64,000 nt of DNA from Borreliella bissettiae DN127 (GTDB taxonomy: Bacteria > Spirochaetota > Spirochaetia > Borreliales > Borreliaceae): NCBI RefSeq assembly GCF_000222305.1, contig NC_015921.1, forward strand, positions 496,001 through 560,000, read 5' to 3'. Positions 17,209 to 27,250 of this stretch are shown here, in pieces; within the stretch, counting starts at the first letter, position 1; the number at the start of each line of letters is the position of its first letter. The translations under genes were made by a program, and so were the position numbers. Below the pieces are notes generated by a model. That model was not told the origin of the DNA. It saw only the letters and a list, made by a program, of their open reading frames with translations, and did no database searches.

Positions 17209-18464
17209 GATATATATTTTTATTTTTAATATTTAAGAGTCTAAATCTTTTTTCGCTTGAGAGTTTTTTTTATGATTTTGATGTAAGAACCAAGTATTCA
17301 AAATATTTTAATTCAAGCTATGTGCAAAAAAAAATAAGTCCAGTAAAACATTTTATTACACAAGATTATTACATTGAAGTTTCAAGTGAAGTTTCTTCTG
17401 AGTATGTTTATTATTCTTTTTTTAATAAAAAAAAGAATGTGAGTTATATTTTTCCAGGGTCTTATGTGATTAAAGTGGGCAAAGATGGTATTAAACAGAT
17501 AAAAGTATTTTTTATAAATAGAGGGGATACGTTTATTAGAATAAAATCTGCAAAATTTTCTTCTAATGCTGATTTTTATTTGGTAAATACTTTGATTTAT
17601 AAAGACGTTAAATTGCCTTTTAAGATTGAAGACATTGCAGTAATTTCTCTTGCTAATATAATAAATTATATTAGTAGGGTTATTGATTTTAGATATTTTA
17701 TTCCTGAATATTTTGATATTTATAAAGATATTTCTAATATGGCAATTAGTTTAAGGAAATCCCTTGCGTCTTTTCCTATTGCTGAGGTTGTTGATGGTGC
17801 AATGGATGAGTATGGCAAAATGGTGCATATAGAAACTGGGTTATTGCAAAAAGATCCAGTGGGGTTTAATTGCTCGGGATTTGTTAAATGGGTGGCGGAT
17901 TCGATTTATCAATCAATGACAGGACGACTTTTAAGAATTGATGATCTTAGGCTTAGACATATTGGTGTTAGAGGCAGTGGTTTTACTAGGAGTCAAGAAT
18001 TTAATAAGGATCCTTTTTTTGGTCTTGATTGGATTCGTAATATTGCTTATAGGATAAATAATATTAATGCAGATTTAAATTTATCTAAAATCAAGGAAAA
18101 TGATGTCAATAATATTAAGTTTTTTGATTATGTGGACAATCGTGGTTATAAAATTGAAAATTTAGAGTTTTTATTATATAGTCTAGCTTTAGATGAGCCT
18201 GGGTATATTTATTTAGGATCTATTAGCACGGGTGTTAACAATTTATCAAGCATGGTGCTTCATAAACATGTTGTTTTATTTCTTCCATTTCTTGATGAAA
18301 ATAGGATTTTTAGGGTTTCTGTTAGCGAGGTTAATACTGAAACTTCAATCAAGTCTCTACAGAAAAGATATCCAAAGTCTTATATTCATTTAGTTAGAGT
18401 CAAGGTTCCTGAAAATTTATCAATAGTACCTATGCCTATAAAGGCAAATAATAAATCATCATGA
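17205..18464 (+). CDS. Exported protein with NlpC/P60-like Cys-His motif
   Basis: 419-residue protein of unknown function with a likely N-terminal signal or anchor (FLFLIFKSLNLFSLE). I see a motif GFNCSGFVKW with Cys223, resembling the DCSGFV active-site motif of NlpC/P60 cysteine peptidases that cut peptidoglycan stem peptides. A possible catalytic histidine is His353 or His355 in LHKHVVLFLPF, which resembles the family's H-V-x-hydrophobic strand. The roughly 130-residue spacing is longer than usual. Function is inferred. Starts with GTG overlapping der by 4 bases, and overlaps the following HAD gene by 4, so the three form an operon. Confidence 0.6.
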   Translation: MRYIFLFLIFKSLNLFSLESFFYDFDVRTKYSKYFNSSYVQKKISPVKHFITQDYYIEVSSEVSSEYVYYSFFNKKKNVSYIFPGSYVIKVGKDGIKQIKVFFINRGDTFIRIKSAKFSSNADFYLVNTLIYKDVKLPFKIEDIAVISLANIINYISRVIDFRYFIPEYFDIYKDISNMAISLRKSLASFPIAEVVDGAMDEYGKMVHIETGLLQKDPVGFNCSGFVKWVADSIYQSMTGRLLRIDDLRLRHIGVRGSGFTRSQEFNKDPFFGLDWIRNIAYRINNINADLNLSKIKENDVNNIKFFDYVDNRGYKIENLEFLLYSLALDEPGYIYLGSISTGVNNLSSMVLHKHVVLFLPFLDENRIFRVSVSEVNTETSIKSLQKRYPKSYIHLVRVKVPENLSIVPMPIKANNKSS

Positions 18465-19147
18465 TTAAAGCTGTAGTATTTGATTTAGATGGCACCTTGT
18501 ATCCTGAGGCGGCTAGAAATAAACTAATGTTTTTTGAATTTTTAACTAATGTTAAGTTTTTTTTAGCTTTTAAACAGATTAGGAAAAAAATACGAATTTT
18601 ACAAAGCAATCAATTTTCGTCTTCAAATAGGGATGAACTTTTTTCTCTTCAGGTTAAAATGCTTTCTGAGCATTTAAATCTTGATGAGAATCGGTGTTCT
18701 TTTTTATTAAATAAAATATATTATAGTCAGATTTTTAGCGATAAGTTTAAAAAACTTAAGCCATATCATGGAGTTCAAGATTTAATCTATTGGCTTAAAT
18801 TTAAGGGAATAAAATTGGGTGTAATGTCAGACTTTCCTATTTTAGGTCGTGTCAAAAATTTATTGGGCATTCAAGACAGTTTTTGGGATATTCTTTGTTC
18901 CTCAGAAGATACTGGGTATTTAAAGCCACATAAGGCACCTTTTTTAAAAGTTATTGAAGATTTAAATTTAAGTGGTAATAATATTTTGTATGTAGGGAAT
19001 TCTTATGAATATGACATTTTAGGTGCTAGAAATGTTTCAATGAAAGCAGCTTTTTTTTCTAAAAAGAATATAAATTACAAAGGGATGATTGATTTTATTT
19101 TTCATGATTATAAAGACTTAAGAGAATATATACGTTTGAATATATAG
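18461..19147 (+). CDS. HAD-family hydrolase
   Basis: Haloacid-dehalogenase-superfamily enzyme, most likely a small-molecule phosphatase. Motif I is FDLDGTLY with nucleophile Asp8 and acid/base Asp10; motif II GVMSD; Lys of motif III near YLKPHKAPF; motif IV YVGNSYEYDILGARN. The 228-residue length and helical cap between motifs I and II (about 15-100) fit subfamily I. Substrate cannot be read from sequence. Its ATG overlaps the previous stop (ATGA). Confidence 0.85.
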   Translation: MIKAVVFDLDGTLYPEAARNKLMFFEFLTNVKFFLAFKQIRKKIRILQSNQFSSSNRDELFSLQVKMLSEHLNLDENRCSFLLNKIYYSQIFSDKFKKLKPYHGVQDLIYWLKFKGIKLGVMSDFPILGRVKNLLGIQDSFWDILCSSEDTGYLKPHKAPFLKVIEDLNLSGNNILYVGNSYEYDILGARNVSMKAAFFSKKNINYKGMIDFIFHDYKDLREYIRLNI

Positions 19148-19166
19148 AATATGGGTAAAATATTTT

Positions 19167-22100
19167 ATGATAGATTTTGCGACTATTTTAGTTAACCTTT
19201 TTTTGGTTTCAATAGTTTTATTTGTTTATAGGCAATATGATAAGCGTTCTAGAGCATTAGATAAAATTAAAAAGTTCGTTGATCTTACAAAGGTTAATCT
19301 TGAAGATTTTATTGAAGATAAGACAAAAGAGATTAATGATCTTGCTGTTGATATGGAAGCTTATCAAAGATCTAGTATAGAAATAATAAAAAAAATTGAT
19401 GAAGTTCAGCAAAAGATTAAAAATAAAAGCAATGATTTTGCAGAGGTTGAAAAAAAGATAGCTTATCATGATTCTATGCTTAAGGATCTTGATGAAATGA
19501 CTTTTAAAGTTCAAGAGAATATACAAAGATTGCAAGTTGATGGGAAAATAGTAGATAAGCTTTCAAAAACTTTAAAAGGATTTAATACTCAGATTGATTC
19601 GGTTGAATCAAATTTGAATTCAGTGTTAGAAAAATTTGACAAGACTAATAAAGAAAATCTCGAATCTATTAAAATTGCTAGTTGGGAAAAGTTTGACACC
19701 AATATTAAGGACCTTGTTTTTAAAATGGATAATTTGAATAAAGAGATTAGTCTTTATGAAAAAGATTTAGCAAATATTGAAGAGAGAAAAAATGATATTT
19801 TAGTTAAGGGTAATGAGAAATTAGATTTAGAATTCAATGATTTTCTTGAAAAGGTCGAATTTAATATTGACAAATATAGTAAAGAGATTGAAAGTTCTTT
19901 TAATTTTTATGAAAACAAATATAAGTTAATAGAAGATTCTATAGAGCTTATTATGGAGAGTGTAAAGAATAAAATTAATGAAAAAGAAGATTTTATTTTA
20001 AATCGACTGAATGAAGAATTGCAAAATAAATTTAAAGATATTTTTGAATATGTTGATGATCGTTCTAAGGAAATTAAAGATAAGCTTGAGGATAAATTGG
20101 TTTTGGTGGACAATGAAATTTCTTCTATGAGTTCTTCTTTTAAAGACAATGTTTATTCAAGAATTAATTCACTTGAGGAGTCAATGCGAATAGAGATGGG
20201 AAAGTATGAGGAGCAAGTAGATGATGTTTTTGATAAATTTAGATCTCAAGTTGAGTTGAATCTTAAAAATATTTATGAGGATTATGAAGATAAAATAAGT
20301 CAAGTTGATAATAACATTAGAGAAAGGGTAGAGCTTACTTTGTTAGATTTGAATTCTAAAATGGAAAGTGTTCAGGTAGGTGCTATTGATTTAATAAAGA
20401 GGCTTGAAGATGATTCTAATGGAATATATCTTGAATTTAAAGATAAGTTTGGAGCAGATATTGAAGTATTTAGTGAAAGTTTTAAAGGTGATATTAATCA
20501 ACTTAAAGTGCAGTTAGAATCTCAACTCTTAGATGTTGATTCAAATATTCAAGGCAAGCTTATTAAACTTAATGATAATTTGATTTCTAATTTTGAAGAA
20601 ATTAATGGTAAGTTTAATAATAATTATTCAAATTTAAGCGATAGTATAAATGCCAAGTACAAGTCTCTTTTTGAATCTTTGGATTCTAGTAGTTCTAAAT
20701 TTGAAAATCAAATGGAATCCCAATATAAGAGTTTTGCAGATAAATTAACAGCAAAAATGGATGAATTTTCTTTAATTTATGGTGAAAAATTTGATACACT
20801 CTCTCAAGAGGCAACCAATAATTATCAAGAATTTCAAGATTTAAACAAAAAATTAGAAAATGAAGTTGGATATTTTTATAATATTTTTGAAAAAACCCAG
20901 GAGACTTTAAAAGAAGATTTTAATGCTAGTTTAATTAACATTAAAGATGAAATTGGTAAAAATATAGTAGAGTTTAAGGATAGTTATTACAATGAGGTAA
21001 ATGTTTTTGTTACTCAACTAGAAGAAAGTAAGCTTCAATATTTAAAGTGGCAAGATGAAATGGATTCTAATTTAAAAAATATTGAATCTCAAATAAATAA
21101 AACAAATGAAGAATTTTTAAGCTTAATTCAGATTCAAAAAGACAAAGGAATAGAGCTTAGTGAGAGCGTTTTTAATGATCTTTCAGATCATATTCAAAAA
21201 AAAGCTATTGATATGCATGGCAGTTGGAAAGATGAGCTTATTGCTTTAAATAAATCTTTGCTTGATATTAAGATTTCTAGTGAAGAGCTACTTTCATCTG
21301 CTACTTTAAAAATAGAAAATTTAGAAAAAGATGTTAACGATAGAATGGAATATGTTTTGTTAAAAACAGGCGATATTGAGAGTTTAGTGATAGAAAAATA
21401 CAAAGAATTAAAAGATATGTCGTATTCACAAAGTGATGAGGCTATATTAGGGATTAAAGAATTTATTGATAGGCAAACAGAAATAATTAAAGATAAAAGT
21501 GTATTTATGCTTGAAGATTTGAGCAAAAAATTTGATGATAAGAATAATTTTGTTATAAGCAAGATTGAAGAATGTGATTATAAATTAAAAGATTTCAAGA
21601 TTGAATCAGAAGATATTTTAAATAATTTTAAATCTGATCTTAATGAATTTGTTGAGTCAAAACTACAAATTGTCTCTAATATAAAATCGGACAATCAAAA
21701 GCAAATTGATGATTTTTTAGATAGAATTTCTAAAGATATTTTAAACAAGAAGGATTCAATTAACACTGAAGTAGATAGCAAGCTTAGTGATTGGCAAAGT
21801 AAATTAAACGAAATAACTGTTAAAATTGAAAATTTATTGTCTTCAGGCAAAGTTGATCTGGATTTAATAGATTCTGAGGTGACTACAAAAATTAAAGAGC
21901 TTAAATTTTCTATAGAAAGTCTTGAGAGTTATTATCTTGAGAAAATAGATGAGTTTAGAAATCAAGGGGCTATATATTCTGATGAGCTTTTGCAAGACAT
22001 AATGAATCATTTTAATAAAGAGACTAGAGAACTTGAAGAGAATTTATCAAAGAAATTTGCCTCAGTTTTAAATAATTCAGAAGAATTTGTTAAAGAGGTT

Positions 22101-25100
22101 GACAGTTTGTTGCAGGATAAAAGAACCGATATTGCTTCTTTTCAGGCTAATATAGATATTACTCTTGATTCTCTTAGTGTGAAGTTTAATGATATAAACA
22201 AAGAAATTAATGGAAAATATAATGAGGTGATATCTAATTATAGAGGGTATTCAGAAAATATTTCTAGTAAACTTGAAAATGAAATAATGCATGAGATTGA
22301 AAGTCTAAATAGAAGATTGACAGATAGAATAGATAGTCTTGGCAAAGGTATGGATGAAAATCTTCAAAAACTTAAGGAATCTTTTGATATATCGAAATAT
22401 CAAGTTGAAAAATTTGAGTTGAAAGTTAAAGATTTAACAGATGATGGAGAGGCAAAAATTAACGATCTTGTTAAAGAGATTGAACAGTATTATAAATCTA
22501 GATTAGAAGAAGCAATTGATTATAGAAGAACGATTGATAGTGATATTATGCAAGCAAAAGAGAGATTTGGAGAGATAACAAATGAGCTTAAAAATAATAT
22601 TGAGAGTAAAGCCGAGTTTTTAAACGATCTTTATAAGGAAAGGTTTAAACTTATTGAGAGTAATTTTGAAGAGAGATATTCTACATTTTTAATTGAAAGC
22701 GAGGGGGCTATTTCAAAAATTAGAGATGAAATCTATAAAACACTTACAAGCAATGATGAAAATTTGCAAATTAAGATTTCTGAAATGGATCATAATTTTG
22801 AGATAATAGAGCAAAGATCAAAAGATATTTTAGATTTTGAAAAAGAATTGCAAGATAAAATTAAAGATTGTTACGATGTTCTAAATTCTCAATTTGGAGA
22901 TATTAAGGCAAGTTTTGAAGAGAATATAAAGAATCATTTTGAGGTTTGTATGAAAAAGGCAAACACTTTAATTGATGATGACATTGTAAAGTATGAAAAT
23001 GAAATTCGCAAGAGAATTGATTCTTTAAAATCAATTGAAAGTACTTTTGATAGCATAGAGAAGAATTTGAATGATAAAGTGAGTGGGTGTATTGATAAAA
23101 TAGCCAATGATTTTAATCTTAAGTATATTGAACTTGAAGAAAGGTGTAATGAAGGGCAATTAAATTTAGAGGATAAAATTGACAACAAAATTAAAGCCAT
23201 TGATAATTTAGCTTTAAGTCAATATGATGGACTTGAGAAAAAGTATGCTGATATGTACGAGGAGTTTTCAGAGAAATTAAATTCTTATATTGCAACTTTA
23301 AGCGAAGAGTTTAAGAGTTCAAATAAAGAGATGATCTATGAACTAGAATCTCAACTGAAAAATCTCAAAAATCTTGAATCTGATTTAAATAATGTTGAAA
23401 AGGACGTTATTAGATTAAAAGAAGAGTCTTATCACAATGTGTCATCGCACCTTAAACTATTAGAAGAAGACTTTTTTAAAGATTTGAAAATTAGAGGCGA
23501 AGAGCTTAAATATTCTTTGGAAAACTTTATTGCCTCATATAATGATAAAATTCAAAATTTGGAATATGATTTGTCTAAAAATTTGGAAAACAAAACAGAA
23601 CTTATTCAAAATTTCCATTTAGATATTGAACAAAAAATGAAAGATGATAAAGAAAATTTTTATTTGGATTTTACCAAAGAATTTTCTTCTAAAAAAAAAG
23701 ATATGCAGAGTGAGATAGCTTTAATGGAAACTAATATTACCGGGAAAGTAGATGAATTTGTTGATTTTGTAAACAATAAGCAAAGTATTATTGATTCTTG
23801 GTTTTTAAATATTAAAGATGATGTAAAAAATTGGCAAGAAAAATCTTATAGCACAATAGAGAAGAGAATAAATCTTGCTGAACTTGGAATTAAATCATTT
23901 GAGAATGATATTTTTAATGTAAAGATTGGTTTGGAATCTTTTAAAGATGGTTTTGAAACTAAGGCAGAAGAGATTTTTAGCAATTTGCAAAACGAGGCTA
24001 AAAAAATTGAACAATCAGTCCAAATTGATTTTAAAAATATTGGTGAATCATTAAATCTTAAAGTTTTAGATCTTGAAAAATTTGTTGATTTTAAGGTAGA
24101 AAAGATAGACGAAAAGGTTAATAAGAAAACTGAAGATGTCTTAATTCAAGCAGAAATGAAATTTTTAACTCAGCAAAAGGATCTTGAAGATAAAATTTTT
24201 GAGCTTAATCAGAAATTAGAGCATGAATTTACAATTTTGTCTTCTAATCTTGATAAATCAAGGCGTGAAATGGTTGATGTAATTTCTAGTGATAAAGAAA
24301 GCTTTGAAGGACAAATTGAATTAATTAATAAAAATATTTCAGAATTTTCTGAAAAAATTAGTTTATATAGAAGTAATATTGAGACATCAATTGAGAATGA
24401 ATATGATTCCTTTTCTAAATCTATAAAATCAGAATTCGGTTTACTTGAGAATGAACTTAAAAAAAGTTTAAAACATTCAACATTAGAGATTGAAACCATA
24501 AAAAATGGCTTACAGGAACAAATTGATAAATTTGAGGTTGAATTTAAGAAAAATCATAAAGAATTGTTGAAAGGGGTTGATACCAATATTTTAGAACTTG
24601 AGTCTAAAATATTAAATTATGATATTCAATTTAACAAATTTGTTAGTGAGATTAAAGACAATTTAGTTGAATATAAATCTGATTTGAGAGCAGAATATGA
24701 AGATAGTTATGATAAAATAAATTTTCAAATTGAAAATCAAATTGAGAATTTTAAAAAATTGGATGCCGAGCTTGAAAAAAATAACTTGATATTTTTGGAG
24801 GCTTATTCTCTTAAGGACAAGTTGGAAAAGTTATGGGAAACTTTAAAAAATGAGATAGATCTTGCTCAAGAGTATAAAAATAATTTTGAAAACGTTAATA
24901 AAGAATTTTATAATATTCAAAAAGAAACATTGGGTATTATTGAAACCTTTAATGAGTTAAAGTTAGAACAAGAATCAATTAAATCTATTAAGAATGATTT
25001 TAATAAATTTTTTGAATTTTACTCGTCATTTGATAGTAGATATAAGAGTTTAGTTGAATCTTATGATGAAGTGCAAATTTATAAAGCTAAAATAAAAGAG

Positions 25101-25667
25101 ATTGCCGAGGAGCAGAGAACTATTCTTGATAATTATGAAAGAATTAGCAATAAAGAGAGTATATTAAAGAGTACTATAGAATCTGTTGATAAAAATTTTG
25201 ATTTGATAAATGAAGTGGAAAAAAGATTTAATGCTTTAGGCAAAGAGAGCGCTAAGTTTCAAGACAATCTCAAGGATATGGAAAATGTTGTTTCAAATCT
25301 CTTATTAAACAAAGGGTTATCTGAAGAAGTGTTGATTAATGCTCAAAATTTAAAGGAAATGTTATTAGATATTGAAAATAGGTTGAAAAATACTTTGATT
25401 ATGAGAGAGAAGGTGGTGAAATCTGAGACAAGGTTGGAGAATTTAAATACTGCAGCAGAAGAGAGAATAAAAACTCTTGGTATTCTTGTCAAAACCGATT
25501 CTAAATATCAAGATAATGTTGGCCTTAATAATGAAACTGTTAGAAATTCTGTAATAAAACTAATGAGGCAGGGATGGAGTGCTGAAGAAATTTCTAGAGC
25601 TACCAAATTGTCTATTGGGGAAGTTGAGCTTATTTTAGAGCTTGGTATAAGCAATAAAGGTGATTAA
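19167..25667 (+). CDS. Giant membrane-anchored coiled-coil protein (2166 residues)
   Basis: No enzyme domain is visible. An N-terminal hydrophobic helix (about residues 4-22) is followed by roughly 2,050 residues rich in Glu, Lys, Asp, Asn, Ser, Ile and Leu with almost no Pro and only a handful of Cys, the profile of a long alpha-helical coiled coil. The last ~45 residues differ: LMRQGWSAEEISRATKLSI then GEVELILEL resembles the helix-turn-helix-like end of DUF6115-type proteins. A cytoplasmic filament or scaffold tethered to the inner membrane is an inference. It lies 19 bases after the HAD gene and 11 before pheS; AAAGG precedes neither strongly. It is about 10% of this window and the longest gene in it. 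Confidence 0.85.
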   Translation: MIDFATILVNLFLVSIVLFVYRQYDKRSRALDKIKKFVDLTKVNLEDFIEDKTKEINDLAVDMEAYQRSSIEIIKKIDEVQQKIKNKSNDFAEVEKKIAYHDSMLKDLDEMTFKVQENIQRLQVDGKIVDKLSKTLKGFNTQIDSVESNLNSVLEKFDKTNKENLESIKIASWEKFDTNIKDLVFKMDNLNKEISLYEKDLANIEERKNDILVKGNEKLDLEFNDFLEKVEFNIDKYSKEIESSFNFYENKYKLIEDSIELIMESVKNKINEKEDFILNRLNEELQNKFKDIFEYVDDRSKEIKDKLEDKLVLVDNEISSMSSSFKDNVYSRINSLEESMRIEMGKYEEQVDDVFDKFRSQVELNLKNIYEDYEDKISQVDNNIRERVELTLLDLNSKMESVQVGAIDLIKRLEDDSNGIYLEFKDKFGADIEVFSESFKGDINQLKVQLESQLLDVDSNIQGKLIKLNDNLISNFEEINGKFNNNYSNLSDSINAKYKSLFESLDSSSSKFENQMESQYKSFADKLTAKMDEFSLIYGEKFDTLSQEATNNYQEFQDLNKKLENEVGYFYNIFEKTQETLKEDFNASLINIKDEIGKNIVEFKDSYYNEVNVFVTQLEESKLQYLKWQDEMDSNLKNIESQINKTNEEFLSLIQIQKDKGIELSESVFNDLSDHIQKKAIDMHGSWKDELIALNKSLLDIKISSEELLSSATLKIENLEKDVNDRMEYVLLKTGDIESLVIEKYKELKDMSYSQSDEAILGIKEFIDRQTEIIKDKSVFMLEDLSKKFDDKNNFVISKIEECDYKLKDFKIESEDILNNFKSDLNEFVESKLQIVSNIKSDNQKQIDDFLDRISKDILNKKDSINTEVDSKLSDWQSKLNEITVKIENLLSSGKVDLDLIDSEVTTKIKELKFSIESLESYYLEKIDEFRNQGAIYSDELLQDIMNHFNKETRELEENLSKKFASVLNNSEEFVKEVDSLLQDKRTDIASFQANIDITLDSLSVKFNDINKEINGKYNEVISNYRGYSENISSKLENEIMHEIESLNRRLTDRIDSLGKGMDENLQKLKESFDISKYQVEKFELKVKDLTDDGEAKINDLVKEIEQYYKSRLEEAIDYRRTIDSDIMQAKERFGEITNELKNNIESKAEFLNDLYKERFKLIESNFEERYSTFLIESEGAISKIRDEIYKTLTSNDENLQIKISEMDHNFEIIEQRSKDILDFEKELQDKIKDCYDVLNSQFGDIKASFEENIKNHFEVCMKKANTLIDDDIVKYENEIRKRIDSLKSIESTFDSIEKNLNDKVSGCIDKIANDFNLKYIELEERCNEGQLNLEDKIDNKIKAIDNLALSQYDGLEKKYADMYEEFSEKLNSYIATLSEEFKSSNKEMIYELESQLKNLKNLESDLNNVEKDVIRLKEESYHNVSSHLKLLEEDFFKDLKIRGEELKYSLENFIASYNDKIQNLEYDLSKNLENKTELIQNFHLDIEQKMKDDKENFYLDFTKEFSSKKKDMQSEIALMETNITGKVDEFVDFVNNKQSIIDSWFLNIKDDVKNWQEKSYSTIEKRINLAELGIKSFENDIFNVKIGLESFKDGFETKAEEIFSNLQNEAKKIEQSVQIDFKNIGESLNLKVLDLEKFVDFKVEKIDEKVNKKTEDVLIQAEMKFLTQQKDLEDKIFELNQKLEHEFTILSSNLDKSRREMVDVISSDKESFEGQIELINKNISEFSEKISLYRSNIETSIENEYDSFSKSIKSEFGLLENELKKSLKHSTLEIETIKNGLQEQIDKFEVEFKKNHKELLKGVDTNILELESKILNYDIQFNKFVSEIKDNLVEYKSDLRAEYEDSYDKINFQIENQIENFKKLDAELEKNNLIFLEAYSLKDKLEKLWETLKNEIDLAQEYKNNFENVNKEFYNIQKETLGIIETFNELKLEQESIKSIKNDFNKFFEFYSSFDSRYKSLVESYDEVQIYKAKIKEIAEEQRTILDNYERISNKESILKSTIESVDKNFDLINEVEKRFNALGKESAKFQDNLKDMENVVSNLLLNKGLSEEVLINAQNLKEMLLDIENRLKNTLIMREKVVKSETRLENLNTAAEERIKTLGILVKTDSKYQDNVGLNNETVRNSVIKLMRQGWSAEEISRATKLSIGEVELILELGISNKGD

Positions 25668-25678
25668 AGGTTATATTT

Positions 25679-27250
25679 ATGAAGGCAAATTTAAATTTAA
25701 TAAAAACATTGCATCCTCTTGAGATGAAAGTAATTGTAAACAATAAAGAAGGGGATGATATTTCTGCTTCAATTATTATTGAAAAGTTGGGGTTTAATGA
25801 AGGTCAGGCAAATAAAACAATTGAATGGTTAAATTCTAAGGGAATTATTGAAGAGATTTATAGAAAATTAAATGTATTTTATAAAGCAACAGAAAAGGGT
25901 CTTTGCGCTTTAAGAGATGGGTTTGTTGAGGAAAAAATAATAAATCTAGTATCTCAAAAGGAAGTTTTGGCTTCAAATTTAGCCTTAGAGCTTGATATTG
26001 ATATTAAAGAAGTAAGAAAAGCTTTTGGTAATTTGTTAAAAGAGGGCATTCTTTCTATTGATTTAAATAAACAGATCGTTATAAATTGTTTAGACGGCAT
26101 AGAGGCCAATTATCAGAAAATACGTGTTTTATTGGAAAGAGCAGAAAGTAGCGATCTTCTTAGCGAAAGTTTGACAACCGAAGAGCTTTTATTATTATCA
26201 AATTTTGCTAAGAAAAAAGGAGCAGATTCTGTATTTTTTAAAATAATAGAAAAACTTGATTTAAAGTTTAGATTATCTAGTTTTGGATTGGAAGTTAAAA
26301 ATTTTTTAATGGAAAGTAAATTAATTGAGGATGAAATTACAAAGCTTACTCCTGAAATTTTAAAAAATAAAACATATGAGAATATAAAATTTAGAGCTTA
26401 CAATATTCATATTCCATCAGCTAAAACTTTTATTGGGCGTGCTAATTCTTATTTAGATTATATTTCTAAAATTAAAGACAAATTAGTAGGGCTTGGTTTT
26501 CAAGAGTTTGATGGGCCTTTAGTAGAAACAGAATTTTTTAACAACGATGCTCTTTTTATGCCCCAATTTCATCCTTCTCGTGATATTAAGGATGTTTATT
26601 ACATTTCAGATCCTAGTATGCAAGAATCTTTACCCGAACCTTATTTTTCTAATGTAAAATTAGCCCACGAAACAGGATATGCAACAGGTTCAAGGGGCTG
26701 GAGGTATAGTTTTAGCGAAGATCTTTCTAAGAGATTGGTTTTAAGAACCCATGGTACTGTTCTTTCTGCAAAACAATTAATTAATGCCAAAAGTCCAAGT
26801 AGATATTTTGGAGTTATTAGATGTTTTAGATATGATCAGGTAGATGCAACTCACGGAGTAGATTTTTATCAAACTGAGGGGATTGTTATTGAAGATGGTG
26901 TTAGCATTAAAACTTTGCTGGGCCTTCTTGAAATTTTTGCCAAAGAGCTTGCGGGTGCTACAGAAGTTAAATATGTTCCCGCATATTTTCCCTTTACTGA
27001 ACCTTCTATTGAAATACATGTAAAACATCCTGTTCTTGGTTGGTTTGAACTTGGAGGAAGTGGAATTTTTAGGCCAGAAGTTACAAGGCCTTTGGGCATT
27101 GATATACCTGTTATTGCTTGGGGGATTGGAATAGATAGAATGGCTTTAATGCACTTAGGTCTAAATGATTTGAGAGATCTATTTACTTACGATATTGGTG
27201 ATGTTATTTTAAGACGAGGAAAGGTAGATGCCAAAGGTAGAAATTTATAA
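25679..27250 (+). CDS. pheS: Phenylalanyl-tRNA synthetase alpha subunit, archaeal type
   Basis: Catalytic alpha subunit that charges tRNA-Phe. At 523 residues it is much longer than the ~340 of most bacteria. The extra N-terminal part (about 1-170) looks like winged-helix modules found in archaeal/eukaryotic PheRS alpha. The class II core is present: FDGPLVETEFFNNDALFMP, RTHGTVLSAKQL, the motif 2 region around RCFRYDQVDATH, and motif 3 near WGIGIDRMAL. The archaeal genre of spirochete PheRS is known. It overlaps pheT by 23 bases. Confidence 0.95.
   Translation: MKANLNLIKTLHPLEMKVIVNNKEGDDISASIIIEKLGFNEGQANKTIEWLNSKGIIEEIYRKLNVFYKATEKGLCALRDGFVEEKIINLVSQKEVLASNLALELDIDIKEVRKAFGNLLKEGILSIDLNKQIVINCLDGIEANYQKIRVLLERAESSDLLSESLTTEELLLLSNFAKKKGADSVFFKIIEKLDLKFRLSSFGLEVKNFLMESKLIEDEITKLTPEILKNKTYENIKFRAYNIHIPSAKTFIGRANSYLDYISKIKDKLVGLGFQEFDGPLVETEFFNNDALFMPQFHPSRDIKDVYYISDPSMQESLPEPYFSNVKLAHETGYATGSRGWRYSFSEDLSKRLVLRTHGTVLSAKQLINAKSPSRYFGVIRCFRYDQVDATHGVDFYQTEGIVIEDGVSIKTLLGLLEIFAKELAGATEVKYVPAYFPFTEPSIEIHVKHPVLGWFELGGSGIFRPEVTRPLGIDIPVIAWGIGIDRMALMHLGLNDLRDLFTYDIGDVILRRGKVDAKGRNL

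Noticed and set aside
19257-24499. Minus-strand frames of 80-122 codons within the giant gene
   Set aside because: Ser/Leu/Ile-rich shadows of a Glu/Lys/Asp-rich coiled coil, without ribosome-binding sites.
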